From the NCBI GenBank assembly GCA_013076295.1, contig RQOL01000483.1:1-64000 (forward strand): 64,000 nt of DNA, written 5' to 3'. Positions 44,301 to 59,300 of the stretch are shown here, in pieces. A program made the position numbers and the translations under genes. Below the pieces are notes generated by a model. The model saw only the letters and a program-made list of their open reading frames with translations, did no database searches and was not told the DNA's origin. The DNA comes from Sanderia malayensis (Eukaryota > Cnidaria > Scyphozoa > Semaeostomeae > Pelagiidae). Each line of letters opens with the position of its first letter. The stretch's first letter is position 1.

Positions 44301-47300
44301 CATCACACCAACAAACTGTCTCATGTACAGAAATCACCCAAGTTAAAAGTTGATAAACCAAGCAAAGACCAACCAAGGGTTAAAGCAGTTGGTCTGTCAG
44401 GAAAACAGCTTGTCAGGAAAAGCCACCCCAATCTTCATCATCTATTTTCAAGAATAATGCTATATGGTTCAGGGTAAAATGATTGTTGTCAATTTTAACT
44501 GACATTTTCCATGGCCCCCCTCTTGTTTACTAATTTTTGTTCATGGCCCCCCCTTCAAAGTAGGAAAATTATAGATGACCCCCCTCAATATCTTCCGCCC
44601 CCACCCCCAACCATTAATAATGACTGGTGCCTTATACAAAGGCATCAGTAAAAGTGGGAAATACCTCCAGCACATATCCCATGTTAGTTTTGATTGCAAA
44701 TATATGGGGTGGGTTTCCTAATGATAAAGATAAGCAAAACAATAAACTTAACTTAACATCCGTTACTAAACAGTAACTCGTAGTATAATATATTCTATAC
44801 CTGAACTCGTGACTTTGATCTGCCCGCGTCATTGTGCTTTCATTGCTAATACGTAGAGTTGCGTTATCTTATATCGATCATTGATATATTCTAAGTGATT
44901 CGTTTTTTGTGCTTACTCTTTGATCTTCAATACCTGATTCTCAGTTATTTGTAGTGATAACAACATTCATAATTGAAAAGTGCCTTGTCTTTTTTTATTT
45001 ACTTTTTTTAAATTTTGGACCTTTTACATGAAACCTCGTGTACTTTGCCGGATGCCGTGCTTTTTAGCTCACATGCTGTATATCTTGGCTAATTTGCCGA
45101 GTAACGAAATTCATTTGAACCGAATTCATGTTGCAAACCCTTGTGACTGGTACCCAGTTGCCTGTTGCCTAGCGAAAATTGAATCATGTTTGTAGAACTT
45201 GAAAATATGTGTTAATTTGAGTGGGATATTTTGTTTGATATTTGGAAGCCCCGCCACAACAGATTTTTTGTAGTTCGATAAATTGCTCATAAATCATAAA
45301 TCGTTTTCCAAGTTTTTCAAGCTATAGCACAGAAAGTTATAGTTTTGTACTCAGGGACAGAGACAATTTGTCACAGACAATTTTTAATTAACATGCTTTG
45401 TTGGACAGAGCGCCAATTTGAAAACTTTTCAATGCCCCACTATAGAAATCAAACTGTGTCATGGTTATGACGCCATCCCATGTCACAGTTAGTGCCTCAT
45501 TTCAAATCAACATTTAATATACTCATCTTGGTCAAATCAATGCAAAACGTGATAAGATTAAAATTTCATTTTTGCGAAAACAAATCAGAATTTGATTTTT
45601 ACTTCGCTAAGCCTGGCTTTACAAACATACTTATATTTGCCAAGATGCAGTGAAAATGGGCTCATAGTGCTTCACAGGTTTTCTTTTTTCAATTTAAGCA
45701 AGAACATCGATATCTAATGTTTGGCTGTATAAGCCCTTTAATGGTGAACTTAAGTTCATGAATTGATTAACTAACATGTAAAGTAATGCCTCGTGTTTTT
45801 TGCAGATTCGAAAAGCCTTGGCTCAAGTTATTATAGCAATGGCGCATCATGGGTATTTGCAGCTTCAAGGAGGTGAAAGAATGGTTGAATTCATTGTCAG
45901 GCAATGTTCTGTTTCCAATGAGCAGGTATGCGCATTTTCGATATTCATTTTTAAGCATGCTTAACTTTATTCTAGAGCTAAATATTACAAGAATATTGAC
46001 TGATTGCGCGATTTAAAAATTACTTTAAATGACGTAAAGGTCATTGTTGTCAACTTATTCTCTTGTATTTGCGTTGCTTTAGATCAACGAAATGCACAAA
46101 AAGAATGTGGATCAGGATAGTGATGGTGCCTTAGGCTTGAAGAAACTTTGTGATAATATATTGCATCTCTTCACTACAACTATAGCAGATATGGAGAATG
46201 TAAGTCCAATTTCCACCATGCCACAGTATTACATTATTGTCAGATATGCGCCAATGGCTTAGTTCAGTTAAGATTTCATTCAAGTTTCTTAATGACCCAA
46301 TTCATCCCAGAACCAACATCCAACAAACATATTTTACGTTTACACTATCTATCATTATAACTCTGATATTTGCTTAAAATTACACTGAGGGACAGTATCA
46401 ATGAACGGTGCTTAAAACTGCTCACTTTTTTTATTTCAATTTTTCACTCGAAAGGTGTTGTGGCCGTATCTATTTCAAATGCTGGTTAATGACCAATATA
46501 CAGAAGCAATGCATGTTCTTTGCAAGTGTCTTGCGAATTTGGCAACGAAAAAGCGAGATGCAGAGTGCGAAGGTTTTGAAATAGATTTTGTTTCGCAAGG
46601 TATATTTATTTTTGCAATTTTGTCACATCTTTGATGGAGTATTTAGTGAATTCAATTTTATATCAAATAATATGTGCCCAAAAAGCTCCAAAGTTTTATA
46701 TATTCAGTTCTTCTCTTTTAGTAAACATCCCAAAGCCTGAAGCTATCATGGCGCGATTAATCGTAAGTTGATCTCTCTTCATAGGGTTTTCTACAAAATG
46801 GTATTTAGTTTTTGCTTAAACATCCAGCATTAAACAAAGACAAAACTGTATATAACTTGTATATCAGTCACATGATATTGCAAACTAATTAACCAGGTAC
46901 CGTGTTCTTGTGTTTCAAAAAACAAGAACAACGTTTGACTTAACCCATATTTTTATGTTTCACAATACTTTCTTGTATTCTTTATTTCAATGAAACTATA
47001 TAGACAGGGAATTTCCCACAACAATCTAAGGATCTGGGTAACCAAAAATTTTAATGCTCAGAATGAAAGTCTGTATATAGGAGATCAAAATTTCGAGTTG
47101 GGACATTTCGGAAAATTAACTGTTCTCACGTGATAGTGACGTAATTAATTAGGCTGCAAGAAACGGTCAGAAAAAAATCAACCATATCAAATTTTAAATC
47201 CAAGTGCATTTTTGGATTGATCTTGAATAGTTATGTCAACTGCCTAAAAGAACCATATCCTAAAAACGTACGGTTCCAAAGTTATAGGCCTATAAAGTTG

Positions 47301-50300
47301 CGAAAAATCAGGGGGTAACTTCACATAATTCCGATGGTAAGTTTTTTTGCCCCCGGCAAGTTAATAGATGCCATCATAAAATAAATAACAAATATGATAT
47401 CTAAGTTCTATTGCCATCAATGTTGTAGCATATTATAAGCTATACATCATGGGATTCAGATGAATTATGGCGCTTTTGTACTTCATTGTTACCCCCTGTT
47501 TTCCTTAAATTTAAATTTCCTTGTTGTTTTGATGCTAATTACATTTCAGATTATACATTGGATGTACAATTTTTATTCATTAGCAGGTTTGGCCATCTAC
47601 TGAGTTGCAAAAATCACATGGGCTGTATCAAAGGGGGAAGCATTAAGATTCATAATACAAAAGAATGAACATACCTTAACTAGGAAACCGATCTAAGGTA
47701 GCGAGTCACCGCTAGACATAAATTCGAATATTTTCCATACACTTTGGTCACTTAAATGTCTCTATGTCACACAGTTAGTTATATCGGAGTCTTTTGCATC
47801 AGATCTTCTCTTGCCTCAGATGTTGTTTGGTTCTCCAGGTGCACATCATCTAAGCCTGTTCTTTTTCTTCTTTTCCGTTTTTTGAACCGGTTCTCGAGCC
47901 ATTTTTCTTGGGGGATGGCTGCTCTAAATGACTTCTTTCGTAATCAGCCGAACCTCCATCTCTTGTTTTCCTCCCGCGATTGTTTAACTAATGGTGGAAA
48001 TTGATTGCCGGCAAAACAGATGGGCTTCTTCTTGAACCGTCCATCCGCACTTTTCTAAGTCAAGATTATTAATGCTTGCTGCCTGCAACGATATCATAAA
48101 TAAACTTGGAAATTAGCTCTTTGATAACTTGGACAGCGGAATCGAGATCTGGGGGCAAAGACATCGACGACATCTTTCTCAAACACATGTACAAGGGAAT
48201 TCTTGTTTGCACGTAATCTTCATTTTCCTGCCCGAATAGATCATTGAACGCACAAACTCTTTAAAATCGTTTTAATTATCATTTGTCCGCTTTCTGTCTT
48301 GCTCAAGTGTTTTTAAACGTAATGGTACTTTAAGTATAATGCTGAGCAATATGCAAACATTGGCGTCATTTGTGATTTCCTGGGAAGTTTGTCTTGCTTT
48401 TTATGCAATTACAGGCTGCTATACGACACTTCTATTGAACTGGTAATCGTAGCTATCTTCATGAAGGTTCTTGCAGATAAAACAACGCTGGGTTTCCTTG
48501 ACTCACTTGAGCAAAACAGAAAGCGGACAAATGATAATTAAAACGATTTTAAAGAGTTTGTGCGTTCAATGATCTATTCGGGCAGGAAAATGAAGATTAC
48601 GTGCAAACAAGAATTCCCTTGTACATGTGTTTGAGAAAGATGTCGTCGATGTCTTTGCCCCCAGATCTCGATTCCGCTGTCCAAGTTATCAAAGAGCTAA
48701 TTTCCAAGTTTATTTATGATATCGTTGCAGGCAGCAAGCATTAATAATCTTGACTTAGAGAAGTGCGGATGGACGGTTCAAGAAGAAGCCCATCTGTTTT
48801 GCCGGCAATCAATTTCCACCATTAGTTAAAAACAATCGCGGGAGGAAAACAAGAGATGGAGGTTCGGCTGATTACGAAAGAAGTCATTCAGAGCAGCCAT
48901 CCCCCAAGAAAAATGGCTCGAGAACCGGTTCAAAAAACGGAAAAGAAGAAAAAGAACAGGCTTAGATGTTGTGCACCTGGAGAACCAAACAACATCTGAG
49001 GCAACAGAAGATCCGATGCAAAAGACTCCGATATAACTAACTGTGTGACATAGAGACATTTAAGTGACCAAAGTGTATGGAAAGTATTCGAATTTATGTC
49101 TAGCGATGACTCCACTACCTTAGATCGGTTTCATAGTTAAGGTATGTTCATTCTTTTGTATTATGAATCTTAATGCTTCCCCGTTTGATACAGCCCATGT
49201 GATTTTTGCAACTCAGTAGATGGCCAAACCTGCTAATGAATAAAAATTGTACATCCAATGTATAATCTGAAATGTAATTAGCATCAAAACAACAAGGAAA
49301 TTTAAATTTAAGGAAAACAGGGGGTAACAATGAAGTACAAAAGCGCCATAATTCATCTGAATCCCATGATGTATAGCTTGCAATATGCTACAACATAGCT
49401 GGCAATAGAACTTAGATATCATATTTGTTATTTATTTTATGATGGCATCTGTTAACTTGCCGGGGGCAAAAAACTTACCATCGGAATTATGTGAAGTTAC
49501 CCCCTGATTTTTCGCAACTTTATAGGCCTATAACTTTGGAACCGTACGTTTTTAGGTTATGGTTTTTTTAGGCAGTTAACATAACTATTCAAGAGCAATC
49601 CAAAAATGTACTTGGATTTAAAATTTGATATGATTGATTTTTTTCTGACCGTTTCTTGCAGCCTAATTAATTACGTCACTATCACGTGAGAACAGTTAAT
49701 TTTCCGAAATGTCCCAACTCGGAATTTTGATCTCCTATATACAGACTTTCATTCTGAGCATTAAAATTTTTGGTTACCCAGATCCTTAGATTGTTGTGGG
49801 AAATTCCCTGTCTAATACAACTTGTTTTGATTTCAAACTCACTTTTGCCCTCAACACGAATATTTTTATTGACATGCTGCGGCATGCGTCCGCGTTGGAA
49901 TAAGATTTTGAATCACCACATTCAAGTTTATAGTTTTAACGAATAAAAATGTCGCATATTGTCATTTTGACAACATAATATATGTACGTGTGATTATTTT
50001 TTCAGGTTTTAGCAGGATATCCACACGTAGATAATCGCGGATTTCAAATATTAATGCTCATGCAAGCCATTTCTCCAATACTTCATTCAAACGTAGTTGA
50101 AATGTGGGACACTGTAATTCCAAAACTTCTTCAGTACTTGGAAGGTACTTATTTTCCTACTTACATTTATGTATTAAACAGAATTACAGAAAAGAGATTG
50201 CTGATTCTATGTAATTTTGAGTTTCGTTGCACATTGAGCACTGTATCCTAGTATCGACATCACTTTCCGTGTGTGATATATATCAATATATAGATATAAA

Positions 50301-53300
50301 GATTTATACATTTCTTAATAAAGACACACATAGTATAATTTTTTTACTAATATGTCATGTCAATGTATTTTCAATAATTTTTAGAGAATCCTGGGTCCTG
50401 TCAAAACTGGAACCAGAAAACATGGGAAGACCTGATTCTAAAGGTAACTGCTTAACCCTATTATGCCCAGCGTTTTGTTGCCTTATGCAACGAGAAGTCG
50501 CATTAGCCAACTTTTTTGCAACAATGAATATCTAATCTTTAATGATCATTAGATTCTCTATTTGATGCTTGTCATGATTCAACAAAAGCACGATAATCCT
50601 GAAAAGATTTGACTATATACCAGTAATGAATGCTACGGGTTGATTTCAAGCCAATGCATTTGACATCAATATGATTTCATTGTGTCCGTGTTGATTGCCT
50701 GTAAAGTATGCCGAATTAATGTTACGCGATCGTGCTCATAGTTACAGGCACGAAGTTGAATTTGTCTTGCCCTTGTCCACAATAGAGAGTTGAATTCCCA
50801 TCAACTGTAAAAATGAACTCTGTCTCAACTGTAAAACTTGCATTTTTTAAATAATTCGTCTCAATTGATGACGATCGATGTTTTTCTGAAGTGTATAAGG
50901 ATTTTCAGCAAGACACCCGATGATGTTGAGAGTAGCCCGGGCCGTGCTCGTGCAATACCTCCAAAAGGGCGTCCTAGCAAGATAGGTCCTGTTTCGGAAA
51001 CACTCTAATACGTAACTCGCCTCGGACGCTGCCTTGCACGAGCTGGACTTTTTGCTTTTCTTGTTCTCAATGTTTTTGACCTGCTCACTTTTCATGACAA
51101 CCTCTTCGGACGTTGGAATTTCTCTAGGTAGTTGGGGTGATGTATGCACGGCAGGGCGAGCCGGCCTTAATTGTCTTGATGCTTCTCCAATGTATACGAT
51201 GTAACATTTGTTAAAGATAATACTAAATAATTGATGTGGAACAGCAGGAAAACGAAGACTTGGCGATGAAGATTCTGTTATTGGTAGTGACATTAGTAGC
51301 TTCGTTGATATATGCACAATTTTACCAAAAGCGATGTTTCCAGCTACTTTTTCGTAAACACAACATTTTTCAGAAGTGGTCTAAAGTCATACTTTTGAAG
51401 CAGTGAAAAGGGTTGTTAATGAACGACTTTTGAAATTTAAAAGTTGCAGTAATTTTTTTAACGTCAAATCTACTCTGAAATGAAAAATGAAGAGTGGGAG
51501 TAACCCTTTCAGATTTATTGCAGTCCACGTTTTGTTGAAGCGCGATAAGTGTAGTTTTATTTTCTAATGAAAAGGTTCTGGATCTGGCTCCACATAATCC
51601 ATTTATAACTGTCGTTCTGGCTCCACTTAACCCATTAATAAGATATATTATTAGCAATGATTTCACTCTTCCAGCTTCTTTCAAAAACAATTAGCGAAAT
51701 AGAGAGTGAAGAATGGAATCTCAGCTTTGGTAGAGTTTTGGGTCAGCAAATAAAGCTTTACTCTCGATTTCATGAAGAAAAGGTTTGAAGTTACCTATTG
51801 CGTTCTAATCTATATTTTTCTTAAGGAAGGATAATACAATAAGCTTAAACTTTGCTCAAACTTAAACTCGTGCATTTATTCATAATTTCTTGTGATCATC
51901 TCCGAACTCTAAATATACCGATATCTCCTGAATATTTGATTTGTGGAAAAAATTTAGACAGTGTGATTCAAAAGTCATTGTTACATTTGTCTTTACCTTT
52001 GTAGGGCTTTTTCTTCAAATGTTTTGGAATATTGCTAAGAAAAGCAGGAACAAAAGATTTCATTCGAGAGCATCTAAATCTGCTATTTACATCAGTGGAC
52101 CATGTTAGTCAAATTGAGAGAGAAGGCTGTGCTGTTGGAATAGGTTTTTGTGCAGCTTCGCATCTTGACCAATGTCTTGTTAAGCTCGAAGAAGTAACAA
52201 AAACAGAGATGGTGCGAAAAGCTACTGGATTTATGGGTTTGTCAAAAGTATGTTAAATTCAGCTATATGTAAGGCTTGGGATATGTTATGATCATGAGTT
52301 TCAGAATAGATATCTCAACAGACAATTGTTTTTCTTAACTGTGTCAATCAGAGTAAGGTTCATTTATGATTCCGCTCTATTTTTACCGTTTTCAAAGTTT
52401 TGTTCGGAGATCTATTCATTGGAAAACTCTTAAGGACTCTTACAGCATGAATATTTTTCAGCTAAGTTTCATAGGTGTATGTGATTAACTAACCTCAATC
52501 GATGGCTTTTGTTATTTATTTTTTCAGGATAAGACAGAGGCAGACGTGGAGCGGATTAAATGTACGGTGATACTCGCTTATGGATTTGTTGTTTTCTATG
52601 CCCCCCCTGGGTAAGTAAGTCGTTTCTTTTAATTCATCTTACCCATTTCTTGGGCATTCTAGCGCAGGCATCGTGTGTTTTATACACGTTTTTTATTTTA
52701 TAAGAAACCTAGCTCAAGCCCTACTAGTAAAAGTTTCTTAAATTTTCTATTGTTTTCTATTGTTAAGGAAAACAATAGAACAAAAGAATCTATTGTAATT
52801 TGGCACAAATTCTACTAGTAGGTTTCTTATAAAGTGGCTTCTTATAAAAAAAACGTGTAGTTGATCTTGTATTGATGTATCATTATGCTTCTTGATTTTT
52901 TGTAGTCTTGTAGTTTCAAGATTGGAAACTAATATCTTGCGAGTGCTGAATCCAATATTTTTATCTGTAAAGACGGCAAATGTGAAGCAGAATCTAATCA
53001 AAGCGGTGAACTTATTCGGGAAAGCAGTTCAGCAATGTCATACGACTGAGGACTTCACCTTTTCCAAACGATCGGAATTACTAAAGTATTTAGAGGTATG
53101 GAAACAAGTACATTTTGCATCTTGGAACTTTGTTGTTTGTTTCTGAGCGCAAACATTGCTAATCAATCTTTTATTTCTTCAAAAGTATTATATTATGAGT
53201 TCCCGCGATGCGAAGATTTTAAATCATATTTTGCTGTGTTTTTAACATAATTTATAACATTTCATTTTCAGGGATATTTGTTGAAGGAGTCACCGGCTAC

Positions 53301-56300
53301 TATCGGAGAAATACGTCATCTTGTTCTTGAAGCAATAACAAACCTAATGTATCCTTTGAATCTAATTTTTTGCCACACATTCAACCGTATGTCTTTTCGC
53401 TGTATTTATAGCTGAATCTTGGACAAAGACTTCATGTCACTGTTATAGTTGATTTTTTTACAGTTTTTGCGAATTTTAGAGCTATGCCTTTAATATAAAA
53501 CCAGAACAATAAAGCCTGTCGTCAAGGAAAAAGATTTACAAGATATTATAAACATCTGTTCCGAATGTGTTTATCCGATTATGGGATTAAAGGAAGCTTC
53601 AAGCACAGCGGTAATACTTGCATCTTTCAATTTTGTTTTAAGTAGCTACTAAACAAAAATTGTCCAGACCTGACTTCCATACTCTGCCTCACTCTTCTAT
53701 TTCTAAATCAAAGCACCATTTTTGCTAACCTTTTTTTGATTGCGCTCTCTAAGTTTTCCATAATTATTTGCCACCGCCTTTGTACTGAAAAAACTTAGAT
53801 TGTGTAACTCGTGATTCACATGTATATGTTACGGATAGAATTTTCGGATTTATTGAGAATTACACCCACCAATGAAATGCTTATACTATTTTTAGTAAGT
53901 TAGCAAATTGCCAGCCAAAGTGCAAACAAAGCACCTACCTTTTATTGTAAGTTTTTAATTGGCAATTCAAGACATGTAAATTGTTGGACACCCCTTTTCT
54001 GTAGGGTTATGTTTTAAAAACGTTTCAAGTGGTACTTATACAGTTCGACATAAGTGTCTATAATCTTGTACTATGCTAGTGCAATGTGCTTCGGGACTGC
54101 CACGTGGAAATGTATTGTTATATTTCGTGTATTTCAGTATTAGACAATCTGCTAATTTCATTACAGAATAATGTATTCAACAATGAAAAGTTGCTCAGCA
54201 ACATCAACGAGCTTATAAAAGAAATTATTGCACAGGAGTGTACTCCAACGAGACTGCAGTGGATTATCCAGGTGTGTTTTTGTGTGTTATTTCTATTGGA
54301 ATTGCGAGACATGTTATACCTTCAGCAGTTTCTTAGCATGTCTGATTAATCTTGTGTGTTTAATACGCTAGCTTTTGGAGCCTTTCATGTTATCTTCTGC
54401 CGATCACGAGCGTACTGGAGTAATTCAAACACTGAAGGTGCTATTTAATCACTACGTGCAATCAATGTCAGCTAATGTAAGTCTCCATGTAGTTTTAGCT
54501 TTATAGTTATAGTTACAGATTTGATCAACTTTGGAAGCTTTTGAATAGGAGTTTCAGATTGCGAGCAAATATGGTAGCAATACCCTGCAACATATTTTAG
54601 CCTATGTTTATGTATTGATGTCCATTGCTTTGTTATTCTTCAATAATTTTTTTAATTTCTACAGAATGGTTCACATCTCGGGTGTCTTGGAAATTTACTT
54701 GGCAAGCTTTTACCGCGATGCACCGATCCAGCTTATACGGTCAGGCAGAACAGTATGGAATGTCTTCAGCTGCTACTTACCATCAGTGATCGCTATGAAG
54801 GTATTGAAACGTATTTCTATTTTACTACAGTTGTGACATCATTTCGTTTCCCTGCAACATATTTTAGCTTAATATGCTTTAATTAAGCTTAAAGATTGGG
54901 TAGCAGAAGTGATGTTTATTAATGATAGAGCTTTTCTGTATACCTCCTGTACATGGAAGTAATCCTTTCAGTTATATTTCATTTATTTAAACATATATGA
55001 AGGAGCTTAGTTGACCCCTGGTAAAAATAATGCGCAAACACTTGCATTTAACAGCCCAATATTTTTTGCAATCCAAGGTATTGTTGATCTTTTAACTTTT
55101 TCTATGTTTTATGAGAACGTATTTTCACGACATTTAGTCTTCTCTCAATGTTCAGCTCGCTTTTTGAATTTCAGGAGTTCCTGCGGATGTTAGTGATCAG
55201 CGAATACAAAGTTTGTCAAAATTGAAGGAAAAGGTCAAAGATGATGACGCTTCGATTTTATTTGATATCGTCAATGAGTTGGCATCGGTAGGTTTTAATT
55301 TATAACGAATATTTTTACTCCCTTCCCGCGTTATCTCGTTATATCCGGTATCATTATTCCTACCGTTAATACCCTACCCGCCTAAGTGCACATCTTCTCA
55401 GAACTTTTATGCAAGACGAATGGAAAAACTGTTTCTTTTATTGTTTGTTTGGTATTTTTGATGAAATTGTGCTAATTTCCAAGGTTGTTGATTTCACTCA
55501 GGCTTTAGTTGCACATTATGGTTGTTGCATATGTATGATTTTTTTATTTGCCTTTTAATTAAACAGGTTATTTGTAAGAAGACTCCTGATGATCAGCTGA
55601 GTTCTTTTATCTTTTCATTGTTGGATGGTTTAACCGACAAACACTCGCAGAGTTCTAGTGGTGCATGTGCAACTCTAAACTGTGTCATGAAGCACAGAGG
55701 CTCGGAGTTAGGAAGTGAGGTCAGTTTTTGCATCAGGACACTTGTTAGCTCTGATTAGAAGATGTTATTGCCATACCATATGTCTCTGAGGGAAATTTGT
55801 GTGCACTTAACCTGGCAGCACTTGCTGCTTTTTTATAATGTTTGGATTGCGTCTTTCAATGCCACGTTTTATTTATGATTGTTTTTACATGAAACAATAT
55901 CATATTTATCTTTGTAGCGAGCGTTCATATAGTAATTTAAGTGACCAGTCTGCCAACCATTGCCACCATAATTGCTATTGATTACTTTCTTTCGTTTTTA
56001 TATGAATAACAGATTGCTAAAGTGGTCACAGAAATTCACAACAAGCTTACTAATGTAACATTTCCGGCTACTATTACTGGATCAGTAATTGCAATAAGAA
56101 CATTAGCATCGCATCATCTTATTTTAGTTTTAACAACAATGCTTGGATTTTCACTTCCTTTCTCGCAGTAAGTATTTTTCAATGGGTTGCAATAAGTACG
56201 TTGCTTTTATACTATTTGCATGAATGATCAATCTCTTGATATTCCTTGTGGGAAGTGTTTGTTGGTACTTCGGTTTCTTTTACAGAATAACGAAAGAGTT

Positions 56301-59300
56301 CTGGCAAACTTTAGCTAAAGACAACGACTTAACTCAAGACACGTTTGATCACTTATTAGATCTCCTTAGTCGTTCTCCACCGTTTACCGAAAAGGATGAT
56401 CCAAGAGAAAGAAAATCCTCGAGAACAGCTACATTAATTCCTATGGCGGTAAGTAGTGAACAATTTTCACAGGTATGTCCAATCTTGGCAAAAGACTTTT
56501 TCACGAGTCCGCTCACGCTCACCGAGGGAGACATATTTGAAGTCTGTTTGTATGAACAAGTCCTGATCCGCTTGCTGGAATAGAAACTGTAAGATGACTA
56601 TAATAAGTACAAGCATTGCAGTACAATATAAGATTTCTGGCCCGGTAAACGGAATACAGTGTTTATATGGAAAAGTGCATAGTCCACTTGCCGAGATCCC
56701 GATAGTGCTCCAGTGAGATTTTACCTGGCGGGCCAGTCCAGTGAGCTAAATCGATGAGCGAGCTCATATAAACAGGCCCAAAGTAGTCTATCCACAGTCA
56801 TCTTTTTACACGGTGATGGTGCACGAATTAATTGAACTACGATCTTATTTTGCAAAATTGTTTTTTGTTCTATTTGTTCTTTATTTATTTTTATTTGTTT
56901 TTAGGCAACATGTGCACTCACCGAAATCTTCCGAGTTCCCGAGACTGATGAAATCGTTTCACGCAATTTTCCCAAGTTATTTTCTGCAATGCTTTTGCGC
57001 ATTGGATCTTGTGTTGGTGTGAAACCCCTAAGTGCTGAGCAAAAGCCCAAGCGTAAGGACTCTCAAATGTTGCCACTGAGGTAAGCATAAAGCATGTTTT
57101 GAAGAGCTTCTATTTCGTAAAGGAACTTGCGTGAATAGACGATTACACATTGCATTGAATAACTAACTTCAAAAATATCGTTGCAATCTCTTCAACTACG
57201 TTTTGTTTTTGCCAATTAATCATGAAGTTGCTGTTTTTAACGTGCAAACTGTTTCTTTTTAATTTTCAGCCAAGCCATTGAATGTTTTAAAGAATATTTA
57301 GCAAGAAGTAATTGTCAGAAGCTGAGAACATTGATTGAAGACTCTAATGGCTGGTCGTTACTGGAAGATGAACAGATATTTACCGATGGATTTGAAATAA
57401 TAGCGAAGTTTGTTTATGCGACATTCTTTTCTAATGCTACTAATATCATTCAAACTGTCGTTAACTTTCATTTTCAATTTGATTTAATTTGTTTTACAGA
57501 GGCTTGTGCGAAGCAACCCCGAAATCTGTAAATGATATTGTCTCATGTTTGCTGCAAGCTCTCCAAAGCTCGTATGACACACAAAGAGTTGTTGCTGCCG
57601 CAACATTTGCAGAGGTGAGTAGAAATCGCTTTGGTTGTATTATTATCATGTCTTAATTTTGTCAAGTTTTTATCCTGATCTTTCCTTTTAATGAAATTTA
57701 ATGTTTGGAGACAGAATCTGAAAAAGTTAGTTCGAATATTTCCTAGGAAATGGGTTTCTTAATAAGGTCTGCGCGTGCCTTCTATAATAGGTGAGAGTTG
57801 CAGTCACGTGACGCGTGCCTCGGACAATTGACCTTTGGAATCACTATGCCTTACACCGTCCGATAAAGAGATTTTAGCAACTATGACTTTCTTTTAGTGA
57901 CTACTTGCGCTCTTCTCAAAGCACAAACACTGCAAACACATTTATTTGTTTTATTTGCTGTTGTCCTCCTCATAACACGAAACACCACACAATGCAAACA
58001 CGTTCATCACACAGCATAACACCTTGTTTCAGCTCAGCTTGTCTGGCTTGCATCCATAAGCCTTGGTACATGACCGCGCCGTGCCCATAGATTGGCCAGC
58101 CACTACATGGAAATTTTGCATTTCAATTTTACAGCTCTTCACCAATCAAAATTGTTTAACATCCCCTTCTGGGTAACTGACGCTCAATCTCTAAGTATTA
58201 GAGTATAAAAACGAATAAATATTGCTTGTGACTCAAAAATTACTCATAAAATAAAAAATTATTGAGATTCAGAACCAGTGAGTTCGAATCTATAGTGTTA
58301 GCAAATAAAAAAATAAATATGGTGGAACTTTAAGACTTTTGAATTTAAATTACATCTTGACAAAGACGTATAACTCGTTGCACAAGTTGCAGGGCGTAAT
58401 CTTTTCTACTTTATTTTTTTTGCTTTTTTCAAAAATTTTAGCAAAGTAACAGTTTCAAAGTAAAGGTTTGTTTACCACGTCCATCAAATACTTGCAGATG
58501 TGTATTTATGATTCCAATAATTATACTGTCTCGTGTAACTAATCAATGGTCTTGCGCTGTAGACTGGCGTAAGAGATTTCCACTGTTAGAAACATTTCTG
58601 ACGCGTTCGAAAATTACTTCAAGCCTATGACACCAGTATTGACTTAAATTCATCAACCTTCTGGAGAAAACAACCTGAATAGCCCAATTTGAAGGGAGAG
58701 ATTGGAAAAAGCAACTTCATAGCAACTTCTTATTTAATAACAAAACACTTAGACACATACTGAAGATATAAGCTGGGGCTGGCAAACTTGAGCAAAAACT
58801 TACTTTGTCGGAAAATAACTTATTTTACTTTTCAAACGTAACTGTAACCGGAGGGGGCTTGCAGTCCACATCTTGTATAGTTTTTGTGTGTGGGTGTGCG
58901 AATTGCAGATGTGGGTTGGCTACGGTTCACAATTTTAAAGAATAATTTTAAGCAATAGTTGCCCTTCCATTTCCTTTGTATGCTTCAATATTGCTTACTA
59001 TTGAAATTTTCATTCTTCCTAGCTTATTAATCAGCGATGTAACGGTGATATGCAGTTGGTGGAACTTTTGATGAATAGTTTGTTATCTAAGCTTGTTGAC
59101 CCAGCACATATTGTCCGAAGACTTTGCATTAAGGGATTAGGGAATGTAGCCAGCGCGGGCGGACATAAGGTTTGTTACTCTAATTATTTTCATATGGTTA
59201 GTTTTCCAACAAGCAATTATAATCCATAGTAGGTCATGTCTTTGATCTTGGTGAAGCTTTCGTCTCACTATGCTACTTGTCTTGATGCTTGATGATATTT

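Noticed and set aside
47486..49330. Mirrored 60-codon frames in the palindromic element (47486-47668, 49148-49330)
   Set aside because: Present only because the arms are inverted copies; no domain, and the sequence is AT-rich intron DNA.
50847..51317. 156-codon minus-strand frame in MROH1 intron 17
   Set aside because: No motif recognised and no repeat ends found; a cDNA or protein search would be needed before calling it a gene.
58270..58310. GAGTTCGAATCTATAG resembling a tRNA B box
   Set aside because: No matching A box, cloverleaf stems or terminator at the right distances.
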